DNA of 64,000 nucleotides. Origin: an uncultured Erythrobacter sp. GTDB taxonomy: Bacteria; Pseudomonadota; Alphaproteobacteria; Sphingomonadales; Sphingomonadaceae. Shown one piece after another: positions 59,484 through 64,000 of the stretch. The translations under genes were made by a program, and so were the position numbers. Each line of letters opens with the position of its first letter. The stretch's first letter is position 1. The notes below the pieces were generated by a model that did not search any database, was not told the DNA's origin, and was given only the letters and a program-made list of their open reading frames with translations. The DNA lies in contig CANMOQ010000002.1 in NCBI GenBank assembly GCA_947499505.1, positions 806,001 through 870,000 on the forward strand, written 5' to 3'.

Positions 59484-61961
59484 GTGAGCAAGCGGATTAC
59501 GAAGGTTTTATCTCTGCTCTTGGCCAGCGCCGCGACGATCAGCGGATCCGGAGCCATTGCACAAGATCAAGCCGAAAGCAGCGCGGATGAAGATGTCGGC
59601 TTAAATGTCATTGTCGTCACCGCACAAAAGCGGTCGGAGAATATTCAGGATGTGCCGATCGCGATATCGGCCTTCACATCTGAGACACTAGCAGAGAAAA
59701 ACGTCAACTCGGTACAGGGTCTCACGAGCTTTGCTCCGAACGTCACTTTGGACGCCGGGTCACCCTTTTCCGGAACGTCGGCGGTTCTGACAGCATTCAT
59801 TCGCGGGATCGGCCAGGATGACTTCGCGTTTAATCTGGATCCGGGTGTCGGGGTCTATGTCGACGGGGTCTATCTTGCGCGTACCGTCGGCGCCAATGCG
59901 GATTTGCTCGACGTCGAACGAGTCGAAATCTTGAAGGGCCCGCAAGGCACCTTGTTCGGCCGGAACACCATCGGAGGCGCCATTTCAATTGTTACGCGCG
60001 CACCCTCGGACGAATTTGGGGTCAGGGCCGAGATTATCACGGGTAGCTATGATCGTCTCGACATTCGCGCCAACGTCGATTTGCCAATCGTCGAAGGCAC
60101 GCTTCTCTCTAGCCTAAGTGTTTCGAGCACGAGCAGGGACGGCTATCTCCGCCGGGTTCCCTTTCCAGGTTCTGGGACTGTAAGGACGGAGAACGAGGCC
60201 GCTTTCCCGAACGTCGGATTTGCTCGGAACGAACGCGAGGGCGGTGACGATCAATGGACCGTGCGCGGCAAACTCCTATGGCGGGCGAGCGACACCATTG
60301 ATGTTACGCTGGCCGGTGACTACCAGCGTGTTGATCAGCCAGGCTTGGCCAACGTTCTATTGGACACGTTCCCTTTCGAAGGTGTGCCCGGCGAATTGTT
60401 TGGCACTGCTTATAATCTATGCATCAACACGCTCGCAGCTGACCTGCCTAGCGCACCTGGCGGCAATTTGAGCGCCCTTTGTGGTTCCCCACTTGGAGGC
60501 ACGGGCGAAATCCTTGCTGGTGTCAATCTTGATGCCGATCCGACGAACGATCGCTTGCCCTTCGATGACCGCTTCGTTTCTGACGATATCGACGAAAGCT
60601 TTGCTACAGGACCTAGCTTTGCAAAACTGACGAGTTTTGGGTTCTCCGGAACAATCGATGCGGATCTCAACGTCGCCGCCCTGAAGTCGATTACAGCCTA
60701 TCGCGAACTTGAATGGCGGGCAGGTCTCGATGCCGACGGTTCGCCTACGATTGCGAACCACGCCGCGTTCGAGATGAATCAGAGCCAGTTCTCACAAGAG
60801 CTGCAGCTCTCCGGCCAAGCCTTCAACGACGCACTCGATTTCGTGGTCGGCGGCTACTACTTCGAAGAGGAAGGCAATCTGCATGATTTCGTGACAATCG
60901 GATCGGGATTGCTGCAGATCGATGGGAACAACCTGCTCGACACATCGACCTGGGCGGTCTTTACACATCTCAACTATGCGATTTCAGATTCGCTAGGACT
61001 CACTCTCGGCGCGCGCTACACGGAGGAAGATAAGCAGTTCGAGGGCTTTCAGCGTGATCTCAACGGATTTCTTTACAAGCTGGCAGCGGGGGTTCCGCTC
61101 GACTCGATCACGCCTGGCGTACAGGCGGCAATCGGCTTCCCAGATCCGAACGATCCACTGCGTTTCTTCCCACCCGGTGTCCAAGAGCAGAGTTTTTCGG
61201 ACTTCTCTCCGCGTATCGGGCTTGAATACACATTCCCGGATGACACACTTCTTTATGCGTCATACTCCCAAGGGTACAAATCCGGTGGTTGGACGACGCG
61301 ACTATCGGTTCCATTGAGCGAAGCTCCCACCTTCGAGGAAGAAGAAGCCGACAGCTATGAGGTCGGCCTGAAATCCGAACTTTTTAACCGGCGGCTCCGT
61401 TTCAACGCAGCGCTATTCTTCACCGAATACAGCGGAATACAGCTAAATCAGGTTGAAGGCATCTCACCGACGGTACGAAATGCCGGGAACGCCGAAATTT
61501 ATGGCTTCGAGGCCGACTGGAATGCAGTTCTAACAGATGCATTCCGCGTAACGGGCAGCGTTGGATACATACATGACGAGTACACTTTCAAGGCGCCTGG
61601 AGTAACTGCGGGGGACCGCCTGCCAAAAACGGCGCGCTGGAAGGTCAACGTCAGTCCCTATTATCGCTTTGAGTTCGCAAATGGTGGGCGACTACGGTTC
61701 AATGCCGACTACACGTACACTTCCTCGCTGTTCAACGACACCGAGAACTCTCTGATCCTCAAGCGCGACCCGGTTCACATGGTCAATGGCTCGATTAGCT
61801 ACGAAGAGCCCAGTGGGCGCTTCGACCTTAGCGTGGGTGTGACAAATCTCCTGGACGAGCGCTATCTTGCTTCGGGCTTTGTCCAAGCGGGCGGCGCACT
61901 GGCCTACGGTACCTATAGCAGACCTACCGAATGGTTTGCCAGATTGAGCCTGGATTTCTGA
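59484..61961 (+). CDS. TonB-dependent outer-membrane receptor
   Basis: The protein is 825 residues from a GTG at 59484. The signal peptide MSKRITKVLSLLLASAATI ends GSGAIA near residue 26. Plug: VIVVTAQKRSENIQDVPIAI, ERVEILKGPQGTLFGRNTIGGAISIV. The barrel ends WFARLSLDF, the C-terminal aromatic. It is similar in design to the receptor at 16081 (same plug phrases), but clearly a different paralogue. It is followed within 8 bp by a nitronate-monooxygenase-like gene and then an amidase gene, so it probably imports their substrate. Confidence 0.94.
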   Translation: MSKRITKVLSLLLASAATISGSGAIAQDQAESSADEDVGLNVIVVTAQKRSENIQDVPIAISAFTSETLAEKNVNSVQGLTSFAPNVTLDAGSPFSGTSAVLTAFIRGIGQDDFAFNLDPGVGVYVDGVYLARTVGANADLLDVERVEILKGPQGTLFGRNTIGGAISIVTRAPSDEFGVRAEIITGSYDRLDIRANVDLPIVEGTLLSSLSVSSTSRDGYLRRVPFPGSGTVRTENEAAFPNVGFARNEREGGDDQWTVRGKLLWRASDTIDVTLAGDYQRVDQPGLANVLLDTFPFEGVPGELFGTAYNLCINTLAADLPSAPGGNLSALCGSPLGGTGEILAGVNLDADPTNDRLPFDDRFVSDDIDESFATGPSFAKLTSFGFSGTIDADLNVAALKSITAYRELEWRAGLDADGSPTIANHAAFEMNQSQFSQELQLSGQAFNDALDFVVGGYYFEEEGNLHDFVTIGSGLLQIDGNNLLDTSTWAVFTHLNYAISDSLGLTLGARYTEEDKQFEGFQRDLNGFLYKLAAGVPLDSITPGVQAAIGFPDPNDPLRFFPPGVQEQSFSDFSPRIGLEYTFPDDTLLYASYSQGYKSGGWTTRLSVPLSEAPTFEEEEADSYEVGLKSELFNRRLRFNAALFFTEYSGIQLNQVEGISPTVRNAGNAEIYGFEADWNAVLTDAFRVTGSVGYIHDEYTFKAPGVTAGDRLPKTARWKVNVSPYYRFEFANGGRLRFNADYTYTSSLFNDTENSLILKRDPVHMVNGSISYEEPSGRFDLSVGVTNLLDERYLASGFVQAGGALAYGTYSRPTEWFARLSLDF

Positions 61962-61968
61962 GCCCATC

Positions 61969-62985
61969 ATGATTGAGACACGCTTTACCGCTCGGTTTGG
62001 TTGCGACCACCCCTTCGCTGCCGCTGGAATGGCCTTCGCGGGAGAAAAGCCTGAATTTGCTGCGGCGGTTTCCAACGCCGGAGGTATCGGAGCTCTTGGT
62101 GTCGGGTTCATGGATGCGGAGGAGCTTCGGCGCCGCATCGCGCTTGTCCGCGAGCTGACCCGTTCGCCGTTCAATATCAACTTCATCACCTGTTTTGACA
62201 ATGATGCGCAGATTCGAATTTGCGCAGAAGAAAAGCCGCCGATTGTCTCATTCCATTGGGGACATCCTTCAGCGGAGCATCTCAAGTTGCTGACCGATGC
62301 GGGCATCTCCGTTTGGGAGCAGGTCGGATCCGTCGAAGACGCTCGGCGGGCGCTTGGCGATGGGGTCGAAGTCATTGTTGCGCAGGGATACGAGGCTGGG
62401 GGTCACAATTATCAGGCATTGCCGACCTTCGTCCTGGTGCCTGAGTTGGTGGATGCTCTAGATGGCGCAATGATCCTGGCTGCCGGCGGCGTTAGTGACG
62501 GGCGCGGCGTTGCGGCTGCCCTTGCGCTGGGCGCAGACGGTGTCTGGGTCGGCACGCGCCTCGTGGCAAGCGAAGAAGCTTATGTCCATCCAGAGCATTT
62601 GCGAAGACTGATCGCCGCAGAGGGAAAAGATACCGTCCTTTCTGCGATCTTCGGACCGGAATGGCCGCACTTCAATCCCATGCGTCTCATTGAAAACCGG
62701 GTCGTTCGGGAATTCAATCACCGACTCGACGAAGTGCCTCTGGAGAGGCATGACCTCGAAGTGATTGGTCAAACGACTGACCGCGGGCAAGAGATGGAGC
62801 TTAGAAAGTTCAACGTGGTCCTGCCGACACCTGAGATGGAGGCAGATTGGGAGGAAATTCCATTTCTCGCCGGTCAAGGAGTGTCGGCGGTGAAGGAAGT
62901 TTTGCCAGCAGGGCGGATTGTTAAAAACATGATGGCAGAGGCGGAGGCGATCGTTGCAAGGATCGCCGCCTCCACTCGCAGCTAG
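61969..62985 (+). CDS. Nitronate-monooxygenase-like FMN enzyme
   Basis: This is an FMN-dependent TIM-barrel protein of the 2-nitropropane dioxygenase family, 338 residues. Motifs: FAAAGMAFAGEKPEFAAAVSNAGGIGALG (FMN site, N-terminal), VIVAQGYEAGGHNYQALPTF with the catalytic His region E-A-G-G-H, and MILAAGGVSDGRGVAAALALGADGVWVGTRL (phosphate-binding). Members oxidise nitronates or reduce quinones and enoyl compounds; which one cannot be told. It lies 8 bp after the TonB receptor and 5 bp before the amidase, so the three genes form an operon. Confidence 0.9.
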   Translation: MIETRFTARFGCDHPFAAAGMAFAGEKPEFAAAVSNAGGIGALGVGFMDAEELRRRIALVRELTRSPFNINFITCFDNDAQIRICAEEKPPIVSFHWGHPSAEHLKLLTDAGISVWEQVGSVEDARRALGDGVEVIVAQGYEAGGHNYQALPTFVLVPELVDALDGAMILAAGGVSDGRGVAAALALGADGVWVGTRLVASEEAYVHPEHLRRLIAAEGKDTVLSAIFGPEWPHFNPMRLIENRVVREFNHRLDEVPLERHDLEVIGQTTDRGQEMELRKFNVVLPTPEMEADWEEIPFLAGQGVSAVKEVLPAGRIVKNMMAEAEAIVARIAASTRS

Positions 62986-62989
62986 TATC

Positions 62990-64000
62990 GTGGAGGATAT
63001 TCCGGGCTACCGATCACGCCTTGTTACCGGTGACGGCTCGCCAGTTTCATTTGTCGAGGATGCGCTTGCGAGGGCAATTGGTTGCTCGGATCTGAACCTT
63101 TTATGTCATTTGGACGAGCGCGGCGCGCGCCAGCTCGCGAAAAAAGTCGACAGTGAGCGCTCAGACGGCCGCAATATCGAGGGGCTGCCACCGCTTGCCG
63201 GAATACCATTCCTGGTCAAAGACAACATCGCGGTAGCAGGCATGCCGTTGACCGGAGGTGGGTGCGCAATCGGCGGCGGCGATGCTGCTGCTGACGCTCC
63301 GGTCGTCGCTGCGCTTCGAAAGGCGGGCGCCATCCCGATTGGCAAGGCGAACCTGCACGAATTCGCGTTCGGGGTGACGAGCGACAACCCCATATTCGGC
63401 CCCGTCCGAAATCCAGCGAACAGGGATTTCTCGACCGGGGGATCAAGTGGCGGTTCCGCTGCTGCCGTTGCTGCAGGCGTAGTACCTTTTGCGCTTGGAA
63501 CGGACACGGGCGGATCGGGCCGTATCCCTGCGGCATTTTGTGGATGCGTTGGCTTCCGGCCATCCGCCGGTCGCTACCCTGCAGGCGGTGTGCTGACACT
63601 TAGCTGGACGCTTGACACCATTTCGCTGGCAGCCAGAACGGTCAGTGATGTCGCTCTGCTCGACACGATAATCGTACCCGATGGGCGCTCGCCTCCCGAC
63701 ATCGCTCGACCTCTCCGACTTGGTGTTCCGCGAAGCAGTTTTGCTGCACAACTTGAAGGCCAGGTCGACGAGGCATTTGATGCAGTTCTTGCCCGCTTGG
63801 CAGCATCGGGCGTCATTTTGGTTGACGTGGATTGTCGCGAGATACTGAAACACGATGAGGCAGCATCTTTCCCGATTGCCATCCATGAGGCCGGCATTGT
63901 TTGGCGACGGTTTCTGGAAGATCGTGACATCGCGCTCCGAGCATTCCTTGACGCGATAGCCAGTCCAGACGTTCGGGCTGGCTTCCAACAGGCTCTCGAA
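62990..64000 (+). CDS. Amidase-signature enzyme, cut by the right edge
   Basis: The reading frame opens at GTG 62990, 5 bp after the previous stop, and is open to the window end (337 codons). The amidase-signature catalytic triad is visible: Lys in FLVKDNIAV, the cis-Ser of the FSTGGSSGGSAAAVAAG stretch, and the nucleophile Ser in DTGGSGRIPAA. The family usually has 430-500 residues, so roughly a quarter is missing at the C-terminus. It probably hydrolyses an amide or ester imported by the neighbouring receptor. Confidence 0.9.
   Translation, partial: MEDIPGYRSRLVTGDGSPVSFVEDALARAIGCSDLNLLCHLDERGARQLAKKVDSERSDGRNIEGLPPLAGIPFLVKDNIAVAGMPLTGGGCAIGGGDAAADAPVVAALRKAGAIPIGKANLHEFAFGVTSDNPIFGPVRNPANRDFSTGGSSGGSAAAVAAGVVPFALGTDTGGSGRIPAAFCGCVGFRPSAGRYPAGGVLTLSWTLDTISLAARTVSDVALLDTIIVPDGRSPPDIARPLRLGVPRSSFAAQLEGQVDEAFDAVLARLAASGVILVDVDCREILKHDEAASFPIAIHEAGIVWRRFLEDRDIALRAFLDAIASPDVRAGFQQALE

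Noticed and set aside
59114..59590. Plus-strand open frame upstream of and into the third TonB receptor
   Set aside because: Overlaps the receptor start in another frame, with low-complexity Arg/Ser content and no ribosome site.
1..64000. CRISPR arrays, rRNA and tRNA genes
   Set aside because: Looked for regularly spaced repeats and for tRNA T-loop signatures on both strands; found none.

Overview
The window looks like the chromosome of a free-living alphaproteobacterium of the order Sphingomonadales (Erythrobacteraceae-like). This rests on GC-rich codon use, three TonB-dependent receptors of the sphingomonad catabolic type next to degradation genes, spinster-like MFS and SnoaL-like genes, and the style of the mobile-element genes. 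That is inference from gene content; no rRNA or tRNA gene is present to confirm it.

Layout from left to right. 1-478 is a broken, unrecognised gene on the minus strand that runs off the left edge. 634-7738 is a divergent TetR regulator and a three-gene RND efflux operon (outer-membrane factor, fusion protein, pump) followed by a small K-channel-like protein. 7971-11724 holds a secreted alpha/beta hydrolase, a duplicated SnoaL-like protein, an AraC regulator and another SnoaL protein. 11897-19114 is a 2-oxoacid dehydrogenase operon (E1 alpha, E1 beta, separate lipoyl protein, separate E2 core) with an MFS transporter and a TonB receptor, divergent from a MarR regulator. 19411-22450 holds a TetR gene, two VOC proteins and a leucine-rich-repeat-like protein. 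22622-26604 is a LysR-divergent operon of an SDR and three exported small-molecule enzymes.

26605-32397 is a small mobile island: a tyrosine recombinase, an ArdC-like antirestriction protein, a DUF2493 protein, SSB and small proteins separated by long, hairpin-rich leaders. Its right end coincides with the point where an enoyl-CoA hydratase gene breaks off. 32371-34047 is a graveyard of at least three truncated genes on one strand (enoyl-CoA hydratase, the biotinyl end of an acyl-CoA carboxylase, a frameshifted gamma-carbonic-anhydrase-like gene).

34288-42549 holds a soluble chemoreceptor, then a catabolic cluster (two SDRs, an acyl-CoA ligase, a VOC protein, a TonB receptor, and a cupin on the other strand). 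42568-53507 is the phenylacetate pathway: paaR, an EthD-like gene, paaK, paaZ and paaG on one strand, divergent from paaABCDE and a crotonase. Together they activate phenylacetate to its CoA ester, epoxidise the ring, isomerise it to the oxepin and open it; the later beta-oxidation genes paaF, paaH and paaJ are not evident here apart from the extra crotonase. 53504-64000 holds a LuxR-type regulator and a second aromatic-type operon (MBL-fold protein, FAD monooxygenase, DUF2783, VOC protein, an internally deleted maleylacetoacetate-isomerase-like remnant, FAH-family hydrolase), then a TonB receptor, a nitronate-monooxygenase-like enzyme and an amidase cut by the right edge.

The recurring theme is uptake plus degradation modules, each with a dedicated regulator. 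The most unusual features are the split E2 with Asn in place of the catalytic Asp, the internally deleted isomerase, the pseudogene graveyard at the island edge, and the structured leaders of the island.
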